NCBI GenBank assembly: GCA_022316685.1
Contig: JAKJHU010000132.1
Location: 1,682,390 to 1,746,389, forward strand
Origin: Progne subis subis
Taxonomy: Eukaryota; Chordata; Aves; Passeriformes; Hirundinidae
Direction of reading: 5' to 3'
Length of the DNA: 64,000 nt
The position numbers and the translations under genes are program-made. Below are positions 24,839-35,597 of the stretch, in pieces. Below the pieces are notes generated by a model, which saw only the letters and a list, made by a program, of their open reading frames with translations, ran no database searches and had not been told where the DNA came from. Each line of letters begins with the position of its first letter. Position 1 is the first letter of the stretch.

Positions 24839-27271
24839 TGGAAATATGTGAGTAGATAGAAGTATTCAGGCTCTCTGAACCATCACAAGTCACTTCTCTT
24901 CTTCCCCCTTGCTGCATGGAGGATTGTCACCTCTGGCAGTGGAGTGGACAGAGCTTTATTTTGATGCCTCTGTTTTGGACCAGGAGGTAAGAACTGAGAA
25001 CTGAAACCCTCATCCTGCTCTGGCTTTCACAGTAGAGGGGAGAGATACTTTTCCCAGGGACTTAAAATAAGCCATGGCCAAGCCCAGCAGGTGGTTGTCT
25101 TGTGCATGCCCATCTAGATGCAGATGCTGAACCCCATGTCCCTTTGGATTAAAGTGTCACTATGGATTCTGGAGTTTCAATAGACCATGAAGCTAAAATT
25201 GCAATTCAAGCCATTACTTTTTCTTGCTTCTTCCAGGAAGTGCAGCTGTATGTTAAACTTTTTAAAGACGTTTGAAAACACTTATGAATGTTTGTATTTT
25301 TATTATTCAGTGATTTTGGCAGGAATAGTAAGTGGAAATTACAAAAATACCCTAAGAAATGCTAGTGAGGTATCTAGGCCAGAGAATTTGGAAGAATAGA
25401 AACGTTCTGAAAGGTTATCCATATCAAAGTGAATCTCTTCCTAAATTTATTTCTCTGACATTTCCAGAGGGAAAACAAGAAATGAATGTATCGACAATCA
25501 TTCTCTTATGAGATTTGGTGGTATCTTCCATGACTAAATCCTCTGCCAGGGTAAATGACTTGGGGTTTTATTTCTTTTCAGTAATATGAAAAGTATGCCA
25601 TGGGAAGAAGCCAGAAGAGGTTGTTTAGTGGGAGAGAGGAAGAAGAAACTTGGGAAGGGGTACAGGGAGACAGTGCTAGCAGCAAACAGAACTCTCCTGG
25701 TAGCGTGCCATGATCTGCAGAGCTTAAGGATTGTTTTTTCTGAGGCATTCAGTGTTTGCATATGCTCCTTCTGGAAAGAGTGATGCCATGTCTGCTCATG
25801 TTGGTGGGAGCAGAGTCAGGCCAATTCTTGTGCCCTTTTCAGATGGGATTTTCAAATGCTTTCATTTCTGAATTTGACTTTGTAGATAAAAGAACTGGGT
25901 AGATAGCTATGAGACAGTGGATCTGCCCTAACTTAAAGCCTCTCCTGAGAGTGTTGTGCTAAAACAAGTTCAAAGTAATTATTCCTCTTTATCCTTTAGT
26001 CTCATAAAAGGCTGCCAGGGAATAGGATCTGGAAGCAAGGGGGAAAAATAAGCCTGCAGGCAAAAGATTGGTTGAGGCAGGAGTGACGACTGGCTGAAAT
26101 CAGATGTAGAAAGATCAGTGGATAAGTCTTGCAGAGATGTTCCCACTTTAGGCTGACTCCGATAATTATGCCATGACTGAGGCATAGGCTGGATCACATC
26201 CCCTGAAAATCTGTCTGTCCGGGTGACAATTTGTTGAAAACTGGCTGGTACTGTAACAGCCTAATGCATGGTGAGGTGGAGTCGTCCTTAGAGCTGGCTG
26301 TGATTTAACAGCATTGTTATGTTAAGCGAAATGAGCAGTGATTGATACAGTTTACCTTTGACCCCCTCATTGCCTTTGAAAAGTTTGGAGATTTGCATAT
26401 TTATGTTTTCTTTGCAGTTTATGAGGACAGTACTGTTTCCTGAAAAGGATTGCAAACAGTCACTCATGGCCCTTCTGCCTACATGTGTAAGATCTTTTTT
26501 ACATCGAGGGCAGAAATACTGACTGAGAAGTACTCACTGGTATCATACTTGTGGCTTTCTTCAGGGGAGCAGCTCACACAAACACATTATGTTCAGGTAG
26601 CAAAGATTAAAGAGTGCTTGAAGAAAAAGGAGGGTGAGGGAATTTTTGTTCCTTCCAAGGTTTTTTAAACTCTTTAAATAAAATGCCAAAATTCAAAAAT
26701 CAACCAGTGTGTAAAGAGTGATTTGCCATTTTTGCTTTATATCTTACTTGTTTTTGACATGTAATGTGCCCTTGCATTACTTGAATTAAAGACTGTAAGC
26801 CCTTTCTACAGCCAGAAGAATGATGGAAGTTAGAAATTTTTTTACATAATCCCCTTGCATTTTGTTTGTGGATACAGCTGTGTTAACACAATGCAACATT
26901 TGAGTTGAGAGGTCTGCTAGATCCTGGCACCAGTGATAGCATGCAGACTGAAGGTCTTATTTGATAGATTTTCAAAGTGATACTGTGCTCAGTTGTATCT
27001 ATGTTCCTGGAAGGAGGTTTGCAGTAAGCTTCTCAGAGGAAATACTTTCAAAAGGAAAAGTTTAATTTTGCCAAGATTCAGATAAGGTCAGAGTAATTGG
27101 ACAAACCAGAGCTTTGTAGGTTACAGATGAACAGCTCCCAGGGACTGGCAAGTGCAGGAAAATTAACTGCATGAGGATGATTACATTTGCTAAAAATCTG
27201 AAGTACTGTGTATATCTCTTGGCATATTGTCAAGTATAGAGTTGCATTTGAGCAGGGTGGGGTTTTTTTAC

Positions 27272-27949
27272 TGTAATAAATATGATAGACCAAATTCAGT
27301 AAATCAAAATTTAGAATTTTATTTTGAGACAAAATAAAAGTCTCCGATAGCCACAATTAAAAGGGACAGCGTCGAACCCCAGGGTTTCGGCACTGGGTGA
27401 ACACGGTAACACACTCTGTCAGTCTGTCACCACCTCAGTTCACATTTTTGGTCTGGGGCTGCCAATTTTTATACACTGGTTTGCTGAGAGAAAATTGGGA
27501 CCCTAAGACTCCCCCATCTGAGGCAGCTTCATTAGATATTCATTTTCGGGTTCTGGTGCGGTTGAATGGATTTGCGCTGGAGAACAATGTCGTGATTGCT
27601 GTGTCTGGCTACGGTGTAGAGATGTTAATGTCGGGCGAGGACGGATAAGGTATCGATCTGATGTAATCATTCGGTCCTCCAGATTCTCCATCTCCCTTTT
27701 CCGTCATTTTGTGTTCTCCTCTAACGATTCCCGGCAGAAGTTTTCTCATGTAATTCCTGGCATAGCTTCCTTGTGCAATCTCCAGCAGAGAGAATTCCCT
27801 GTGTTCCACCTTGCTGTTTTAGTCACAGTTAACCTGTTGTATACTCAATTAGAAATAAAACTTGCTCCTTATGGTTATCATTACATTTACAGAGAATGAA
27901 TTACATATTATAACATTTAACATGAATTAACTTTAGGACATATATCACA
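27272..27949 (-). repeat. Solo LTR A of a three-copy family, antisense
   Basis: This 678-base LTR has TG...CA termini (TGTAATAAATATG / CATATATCACA) and a perfect 5-bp target duplication TTTAC at 27267-27271 and 27950-27954. On the minus strand a TATA box (GTATAAAAA, about 27466-27474) lies upstream of an AATAAA (about 27317-27323), giving a U3-R-U5 order. It shares long stretches with the LTRs at 30212 and 31445. The 5-bp duplication fits ERVL-type or similar integrases; no coding region remains. Confidence 0.85.
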
Positions 27950-30211
27950 TTTACTTTTTAAAATTAAGTTATATGTATTTATCCTTCCTGTTTCTGGTTT
28001 TCCACCAGAAAATGGGTCCAACAAATTAATTTTAGTTGTTTCAATAGTATGTATTTATAAATTACTGTAAAAATTGATTGTAATATGATGCTAATTCACT
28101 GTAGGTCTTACAAATACATCTGTAAGTAGCTTCTACCTAGCTTCCATGCTTTTCTGTTACAGGGAAGTAGAGATTGTATTCCAGCTGTACCCCACTGCTG
28201 GCCGAGGGAATGCACTGACAGGTAGCGATCAGCATTAGCCTCTGACGTCAGCTGACCTTTGCCAGCTCATACTTTAAGGCCTGGACTGATATTTTCTCTT
28301 GTACTTTCTTGGCTGCAGAAGAGTAAAACTCTTTCTTAATTTGCCTAAGGTAGTTTCTATGAGAGTCTGTGCTCAGTGATTGCACAGCCTTTAAAAGTGG
28401 AGAATGAAAGAGGGCAGACTGTGTTTCTTCAGTGGGGTAACTTACATTTAAAATACAGGACAAAAAGGTGATAATTCTGTGGGTCAGCCAGCAAAAGGAA
28501 GGCTGCAGGTCTCTTCCTTCGGTGGTGGCATACATGTAGTCTCTTTCTGTTGTCTTTTTGTCTGTGTTAGAGTCTTTCCTCAGTCAGGTCTTGTTCAATT
28601 GGCCAAAAGATCAAAAATCCTAGTTAGGAACTAAGGAACAAGAAGCTGGTGCGGTTGTATCTCCTTGATTCTTGAGGAAACTGAGCAGAGATGGGGTAAG
28701 GAGGATTGTGGGCAGGGACTTAATACGTTCCTCAGATTCCTGTGGCTGAGCTCAGGGGAGGCATACAGACAGACTGTCTCATCTTTGCTAGGCGTTTCAG
28801 CTAAAGAAGATGGGACGCTTTCCTTTGTAAAAGTGGGATTGAAATGAGCGGATTAAAGGGAAGGAACCTGAAAAGTCCAGTGAGGTGCTCATTGGCTCTA
28901 ATATAGTTAAGAACATACAAAAAAATCCAAATAAAATTGCAGTAGAGGGACTAAAGTAGAAGCTGTTTTGATGAGGAGTCAGGAAGTCAGGTTGCATACA
29001 AGCATGTGAAAGGTGCTCTGGCATTTCCATGTGAATGAAAACCAGCAGGAGAAGGGAATGGAAGAAAGATGAAAGGCACCTGGTTTTTTGAAACATAAAG
29101 CTTGCATGGACATGAGCATCCATGCAGTAGCATTGGAATTGAGGGAAATTTGCCAAGCAGACAAATCATGCCTTCTCCCTGCCCTGTCTTGTCGGTCACA
29201 CACGTGAGCTCAGTCCTGGGTGTGGGGAGCTACAGGAAGGCTGTGCTGTGGGTAGGAACCATCTGGCATCTGCTGCCCACAGAGAGCTAAACAAAGCACT
29301 GGGACACAGAGAAGGCTTCCCTCCAGATGGCCAGGAAAAAGACTATGTGAATCACACAGTGAGCTGGCTCCTCCAAGCCTGGTGACATTTCCAGGTGGGT
29401 TTCTGAGCAGGCAGCACCTGGGCAGTGTCTGGGTGAATATGTCTGGGCTCTCTGACTCAGTGCCTGGAACACAGGAAGAGGAGAAAAGGTAGGTACAGGA
29501 GATGACATGTTTGCTGACTTTCTCCACCTAGCTTCCCAATCTAAGGACGGAGATTTTTTGTTTCTGACAGCCTCATAAGGTCCAAATTCAAGGACAGCTT
29601 CAGAGCCGGTGTTTTTCTAGCTTGTTTTGGATCTGAGTAAGCATCATATGTGCACAGCTGTGTAGAGAAATGAAACTTCCTGACAATAGGTTGGTTTTTC
29701 TGCACTTGTTTTTGCATGATGTGGAGGTACCTCTCAGCTCTGAGGTAGGAGCCTGCCCCCATGTTTTGGAGTGTTGCACCCAGCCTGGCCATCCATTTTA
29801 CCAGCAAAGCCCTAGTGTCTTCTTGTGTATTGGATGGTGAAAATGAAGTATCTGCACCAAAAGAACCCTTCCCAACAAACACAAAAAAACCCAGCAGTGT
29901 ATCTCGTGCTGATTTTAGTCAGAAATACTAAAACTCAAACATTAAACATTATTTAAGTTACCCTAAATTAGTTTGAAATTACATTGTAACCATGAAAGGT
30001 GGAGGGGACTGGCTGTGCAGCTGAGAAGAGTCCAGCTGAGGCTCAAAGTTAAGGTCCTACAGATAGCAGTAATATTGCATAAATATTGACAGTAATAGAA
30101 GTTAGGAAGAGGTTTAGCACTCCAGAACCTCTTACAAGTGAAACAAGCAGTGGTTTTGTTTGAGGCTTTCTTCTGACTGGAGTCATACCACTCTTTGAAG
30201 AGCAAAAACTG

Positions 30212-30943
30212 TGTGATAAATGAGATAGACCAAATTATTAAAAGTCAAAATTTAGAATTTTATTGGAGAGACAAAATGACAGTCTCGGATAGCCACAGTT
30301 AAAAGGACAGCATCGAGCCCGGGATCGGTGCCGGGTGAACGAGATGACACACTCTGTCAGTATGTCACCTCCCCAAGTTCACATTTTGGGACTGAAGCCG
30401 TCCCCCTTTATACCCTGGATTGCAGAGAGGAGCCGAGGCTTCTACGTCGTCTTTGTTCTCGCTGCTTCATTGATTATTCATGTTCGGGTCTAGGAGTCTT
30501 GAATGGTTTTTCCGGGGTTAACAATGACCTTAATAGTTGAGCCCAGGTGTGTCGCAGATATGGTAATGTCCAGAAGAGTCCGATGAGATATGAGGAGATA
30601 TGATAATGTCTGGAGGAAGCAGGTGAGCTACCTCCCTGATATAATCAGTGAATCTTGAATAGCTTATCTGTTCCTCCAGGGGCTTTTGTGTTCCTTTTAG
30701 GGTTTCCCGGCAGGGGCACGTTACTGAAATTCCTCTCCCGTCCTTGTGTCCCCAGTTGGGAATTTTTGCTGCTAGCAGAAATATTTGTACATTCCCTGTA
30801 TGGCTTTTACAGAATATAAACTTACATGAATTAACCTTAAAATATCTCACAGTCTTTATTTGAACATGTACAACTTATACTTTATATGGGTGTATGAAAA
30901 TACAGACATATTCCACACGAATTAATCCTAGACATTTATCACA
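30212..30943 (-). repeat. Solo LTR B of a three-copy family, antisense
   Basis: This 732-base LTR has inverted termini TGTGATAAATG and CATTTATCACA. The flanks are ACTG (30208-30211) and ACTGT (30944-30948). That fits a 5-bp duplication ACTGT if one T at the left junction was lost, or a 4-bp duplication. On the minus strand a TATA-like GGTATAAAGG lies near 30408-30417 and AATAAA near 30260. It shares the R/U5 side with LTRs A and C. Its U3 is the most divergent of the three, suggesting a subfamily or greater age. Confidence 0.82.
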
Positions 30944-31202
30944 ACTGTATTTGTGTGTTTTCCTTCCTCTGTATGTTTGAGTGGATAATGTAAAAATCCC
31001 AGCATGGTGTTATTTTGGTAATGGGATTGCATGCAGACATCTTTGTGGTTAAATTGAAAAGAAAAGAAAATAAAATTAATCCCATGAGGTTTCCTGTGAA
31101 GGGGTGGTTGTTTCCAAATGGAGTGATTAATGACTGAGATGTACAGACAACTGCAGGGTCTTTCTCATAACTCTCTAAGGTAATTCTTTTAAAATCTCTG
31201 TG

Positions 31203-31204
<2 letters not shown>

Positions 31205-31247
<43 letters not shown>

Positions 31248-31319
31248 GTTGGTTTTTTGTTTGTTTGTTTGTTGGTTTGGTTTGGGTGTTTTTTTGTTTT
31301 TTTGTTTTTTTTTTCCCCC
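31205..31319. repeat. Poly(T) and T/G-rich low-complexity tract
   Basis: An uninterrupted run of 42 thymines (31205-31246) is followed by about 70 bases of T with G interruptions (GGTTGG, TTTG repeats). It lies between two related solo LTRs. It may be the antisense tail of a retroposed sequence, but no body is recognisable. Length is likely polymorphic and sequencing-error prone. Confidence 0.9.
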
Positions 31320-31444
31320 TGTGTCATTTAATTTGGTGTTGTCATTAAGGGAGTAGGATCAACTTGGAAAATTGAGGTTTTATTCTAATTCTTTTTTGGG
31401 TTTCTTGGTCTCCCTCTTCCCTCTGCCATAACACTCTTAAGCTG

Positions 31445-32090
31445 TGTAATAAATGAACAAGCCCAATTCCGTAAATGAAAATTTAGAATTTTATTTCGAG
31501 ACTTAAATTCAGTCTCTAACAGCCACAATTAAAAGGAACAGCGTCGAACCCCGGGGTATTGGCACTGGGTGAACACAGAAACGGACTCTATTGCTCTGTA
31601 TCCACTCTGTTCACCAAGTGTGCTCAGAGCCGCTGAATTTTATACAGTCTTTTGCTGAGGGTGGACGGCGGCCATAGCGCTCTTGCATCGTGGTAGCTTC
31701 ATTAGGTATTCATTTTCAGGTCCCTGGTCGTTTGAATAGGTGCTCGAAGTAAAACAGTGTCATGATTGCCGGGGTTCGGGTTAGGAGAAGGTTTTGGAAA
31801 TGTTAAAATCTTCTCTTAATCACTAGGTCATTAGCAGGTCTATCTCTGGGGGGAGACATGGTTTATCTCACCATCTCTTCCATTCATTGAGTTAACTGTT
31901 GTCTTGAGGCTTTTCCTGGCAGGGAAAAGAGAGAGTTGTCTCTCAACTTTCGTGTCCCCCTCTCACAGTTCAGTTTTTAACCCTAAATACACTTTATATT
32001 TGACAGAGCTTAATTTAGACCGAACGCGAATTAACTTTATATTACATATTACAACACTTAGCACGAATTAACTTTAGGTCACATATCACA
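31445..32090 (-). repeat. Solo LTR C of a three-copy family, antisense
   Basis: This 646-base LTR has TGTAATAAATG and CATATCACA termini and a perfect 5-bp target duplication AGCTG at 31440-31444 and 32091-32095. On the minus strand a TATA box (TGTATAAAATTC, about 31638-31649) precedes AATAAA (about 31488-31494). It is closest to LTR A in the R/U5 part. With LTRs A and B it forms a same-orientation cluster spanning under 5 kb. Confidence 0.87.
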
Positions 32091-32329
32091 AGCTGCAAAT
32101 TTTCTTTCCAGAATTCATCTAAAGAAGGCTTTTTTTTTTTTTTTTAATAAGTTCTTATGCTCCCCAGAGGAGAACAACTGCTCTGTACCCTTGAGTATGT
32201 GGCAAATGAGGAGATAGAGCATAACTCATTTAATAGCACCTGCAAAACCATCCACTTCACTGAACATCATCTCTTATATGATTAGTGCTGTCAAGTTATT
32301 TAGGTACCTATCATGTTTTGTTTTAGAAA

Positions 32330-33688
32330 TGTGAAATGTTTTTCCCCTGCCCTGACTGCAGTGGTTTGGGCAGGGAGGACAGGGACCTATCAAAAAGCTG
32401 GCCAGGATATTGGCAGCTGAGTTGACCAATGGGAGGTGTCGATGCAACTTCGGAAGGGACATTTGAAACTAATTTGCTGCTGACAGGTTTCTCTCTTGCT
32501 TTGGAAATCAGCCATGAGGTAATATCGTGGGCAGTGGGCAGCCCCGGGTTGGGCCTTGCTGCCCCTTTGGGTGACTGGGCCAGGCCCAGCTGGGCTTCTG
32601 AGGACTGCTGCCTGCACAAGGAGAGCCTGGGCCGGCTGAGCTCCCTTTCTCTTTTTGTTGGCAGGGGCAAAAGAGGTGGCTGCAGTTCAGCAGTGCAGGC
32701 CATGTGCTCAGACCGCGGCAGAAAGGGCCAAAACATGGCCCGTCTTAATTACAGCTGGCAGCAGAGAAAGAAAGCCTGCAGCTTCCTATCAACTCTGAGC
32801 CGCCTTAGATGAGACCGAGGGGTGGAAAACAAAGGACATCTACCGGCTTCTTCTATCAGCACAGCTTTCCATTTTTCTTCAGCTACTGCAGCCCAGGCCC
32901 GAGCGGATTTAACCCTTCCCTAACAACACGGAACTTTTAAAGCACAAGTCCTCCTTGAGAGAAAGAAGAAAGAAAAAACAGAAGGTACATAGAAACAGAG
33001 ACCACATGAAATCATTTAGATTAGAAGTAAAAGAACTAATAATATTGAAATAGGATTGAAGAAGTGGACATTTTTAACCAGACTTCTCTAAGGTAAATTA
33101 GAGAAATGGAGAAATGGACTGTTCTTTGCAGCATCTTAGTGTTGTTGGGTAGAATGCTGTTCTAATCAAAATTAAGGACTGATGTAATTGAGATTTATTT
33201 GAGAACTTTGAAACCCCCCTCCTGGGTTAAAGGAAGGTCTCAGCCTTTGAGACAAAGATGATTTTAGACTAGAAGAAGTATTTGTAAATAGTACCCCAGA
33301 TACACTGAGAAGCTTTTCTGAAAGAACATCTCAGTCTGCAAAAACTCCAGGCGGCAGCAGATGTGTGACATTGGGAGCACTGGACTATTTTGTTTTGTAG
33401 CAAATGTCTTCATAAAATTCTAGAGAGGCTCTTCTAAAAAGTTATGAGTAGTTATGTCTAAATAGTGAAATTGACTGAAAATCCTAAATTGTGTTTTTTC
33501 TGTGTTGTTCAATAAGAAAGTTAATAGTTTGTAAGAGGAAAGAAGTGTGTTTTAAAGTGTCATTCTGTTTTAATTTAACTTTTTTTTTTCTTTCATTCTT
33601 TTAGAGTATGTTAATAAAACTATTTTTGTTCATTTTTAAGCTTAAGCTGGCTTTAGGTTTTTTTTCTCCTAAACTCTCCCTCCCAACA
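32330..33688 (+). repeat. Long LTR (1.36 kb), sense copy
   Basis: This block starts TGTGAAATGTTTTTCCCC and ends CTCTCCCTCCCAACA. It is matched along its length by the reverse complement of 39409-40724. A polyadenylation signal AATAAA lies at 33613-33618, 70 bases from the right edge, which fixes the orientation. The U3 side is GC-rich (about 32530-32740) with several GC-box-like motifs. The copies are clearly diverged by point changes and small indels. No convincing target duplication is visible (left flank AGAAA, right flank TAAAA). It lies 1.8 kb upstream of the RIN2 start-codon exon in the same orientation, so it could act as an alternative promoter or a premature polyadenylation site; that is inference. 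Confidence 0.75.
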
Positions 33689-33790
33689 TAAAAAAAAAAA
33701 ACAACAAAAAACCAAAAAAACCCAACAAAACAAAAAAAACAAAACAAAAAGAAAACAAAAAAAACCCCCCACAAACACAAAAACCCCCCT
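33689..33790. repeat. A-rich low-complexity tract with C interruptions
   Basis: About 100 bases of A runs broken by single C or G residues, ending in two C-runs. It immediately follows the long LTR and may be an expanded A-rich insertion target or tail. Confidence 0.85.
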
Positions 33791-35507
33791 ACATTAATTA
33801 GTGTTTCTGCCCGGTTTTAGTAAATTAAAACCATTACGGTACACCTCTAGGTAAAGAAACACAGTTCATAAGTCTTTAGAGCGTCACCAGGAGTGTATCC
33901 TTTAAATAAACTGATTTTGGAAGAAAGTTGTAATTTTTTTATTTTTAAGGGGTTTTTTCCCCAGCACTGTTTTTTGTCTTTTCTTGCTTATCCCCTAGTG
34001 TTTGGTTTTCACAGCAGTGCAGAATTCAGGATTTTTCTTTCAGCCTTCAAAGTCTGGAAACCCTGCCTGGAAAACAGGCAGGTTTCCTGAGCTTCCTGAT
34101 ATGGCTTGCTTTTTAACCAGAATCCAAGTGAAAAAATGTAACCTCTTCTAATGCTCTTGTGGTAGGACCGCTGGAAACAAGGCAAACTATTTAAAGCGTC
34201 CTTCTACATGTTAAAACTAAATGTTTCTTTTCTCCTGCTTGTACCTCTCAGTTTTCTCATGTACTTTTGCTTGCTGAGGTTTTTCATTTAATGCTTTTTC
34301 CATTTAAGCTCCTTCTTCTGCCTTGGTCTTCCTTACCCATGTCTATTCTTTCTCATAAGGCCTTAGAGGGAGACAGAAGCATGCATGTGTTTGATGTTGG
34401 GGTATGTGCCAAGTTTGAGTTTTTACCTATCAGCATTCCCTGTCCAGCTGCTTTGTTCTGCTCCATCTCCCTCTGCAGCCACACCGCTAAACTTTGTTTT
34501 CACTGCTGCTGACAGCCATTTTTATTTTAATTTCTGCTTGTCTCAAATTAAAAGCTGTCTCTCTCTCTCTCTCTTCTCTATAATGTTTCGCACTTGCATT
34601 ATTTGCCTTTTTGGTAGCTGAAACTTACAACATAACTCCCTGCTATGTGGTTGGCAAACCTGTGGGTAAAGAGAAGACTTTGGCTGTTTAAATACAATTA
34701 CAGCTCACCTGTAAAAATCCTAGAAGGACTTTTTAGCCATGGAACTGACTCCCACTTAGTTCAAAAGCAGATTCACAAATTACTGGTGTGAATTGCTTGT
34801 GACTTTAGAGGAACTCAGCTACTACACTTTCAGATGGAGAATCACCCTCTTGCCATTCCTCATGTGTGTATTATTAGTGCATTAGTGCATTGTCCTGGGT
34901 GTTGAAGTGTTTACTTGATAGCATAAAATGGAGCTTCTTCCTAACTTTATCTTCAGTTCCTGACTTGAATATGACTCAGTTTCATTTAGGAAACCTGAAG
35001 CAGCATTTTTGGGGGGTGTTTGGGCTTGTTGTTGTTGTTGGTTGGTTTTTACTTTAGCGGTAGCGTGTTTTCTCCCTTGTAGGTGATTTTAAACTGTTTC
35101 CTCCCCTCCTGATAAGTCCTGTTAATACTGTAATATTTGACAGTGGATTGTAATGACAGCTAACCTTTTGTTCTGTTTGTACTGCAGACTGAGGTCAAGT
35201 AAACAAAGAAAGCTATCATTATGTTTTAGCATTCATTTTTAATGAGCACATTAAAGTCTAGTCACAGCTACAGGATCAGCTATGCAAAGAAGGGAGAGAT
35301 ACTGAACTCTTGAGTAGCACTTTTTTAAAGCAATTTATGGAAAAATAATGGACTGAAGGGATATGTGAGGACTTAGGTACAAAATAAATGGTAAGATGTT
35401 GACAGAAGGCGTTTGACAGAAGACTTGTGACTTTTTCTGTGGCTTAGAATTGCAGGGGGATTTCCTACATAGTGGACTAACCATTACAAATATGTGTCTG
35501 GTTTTAG

Positions 35508-35597
35508 GAGATCAAGGCATACAGTGGAGTCTTCTCAGGGAAGATGTCATCTTTGACAATGAAAACGCGTATGGACAAAAGAGGAAGTTTCTTTAAG
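35508..35597 (+). other. RIN2: RIN2 exon carrying the start codon
   Basis: The exon follows an acceptor 'GTTTTAG' and ends at AAG before the donor gtaaat. Its first 36 bases precede the ATG. In frame with the ATG these read open to the acceptor with no stop, so a longer N-terminus from an upstream coding exon cannot be excluded. Human RIN2 is known to have N-terminal isoforms. An alternative acceptor three bases downstream (35511) is possible. Confidence 0.8.
35544..35597 (+). CDS. RIN2: RIN2 coding exon 1 (residues 1-18)
   Basis: This exon encodes MSSLTMKTRMDKRGSFFK and ends in phase 0. The last nine residues align with the DKRGSFFK end of the first coding exon in mammalian RIN2, whose N-terminus also begins with a short Met-rich segment. 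The ATG at 35544 has A at -3, a favourable context. In-frame ATGs at 35559 and 35571 could also serve. Without this match the exon would be invisible because it is so short. It is flanked at distances of 1.8 and 3.8 kb by inverted copies of a long LTR. Confidence 0.88.

Larger units (their letters stand above)
6843..35507 (+). other. RIN2: RIN2 intron 1 (predicted), repeat-rich
   Basis: This 28.7 kb interval separates the CpG-island exon from the start-codon exon. No coding exon is recognisable. It carries most of the mobile DNA in the window: a deleted ERVK-like provirus, several solo LTRs, CR1 tails and T-rich or A-rich tracts, each listed separately. Stretches between these (7331-11486, 13586-18180, 19122-22080, 24839-27266, 27955-30207 and 33791-35507) show nothing I can define. 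Open frames there are short and featureless. Further untranslated RIN2 exons could be hidden here and would not be visible without transcript data. Confidence 0.55.

Noticed and set aside
32323..32812. Overlapping 137- and 127-codon frames in a GC-rich patch
   Set aside because: They lie in the U3 part of the long LTR. Similar antisense peptide pieces in the inverted copy simply reflect DNA homology.
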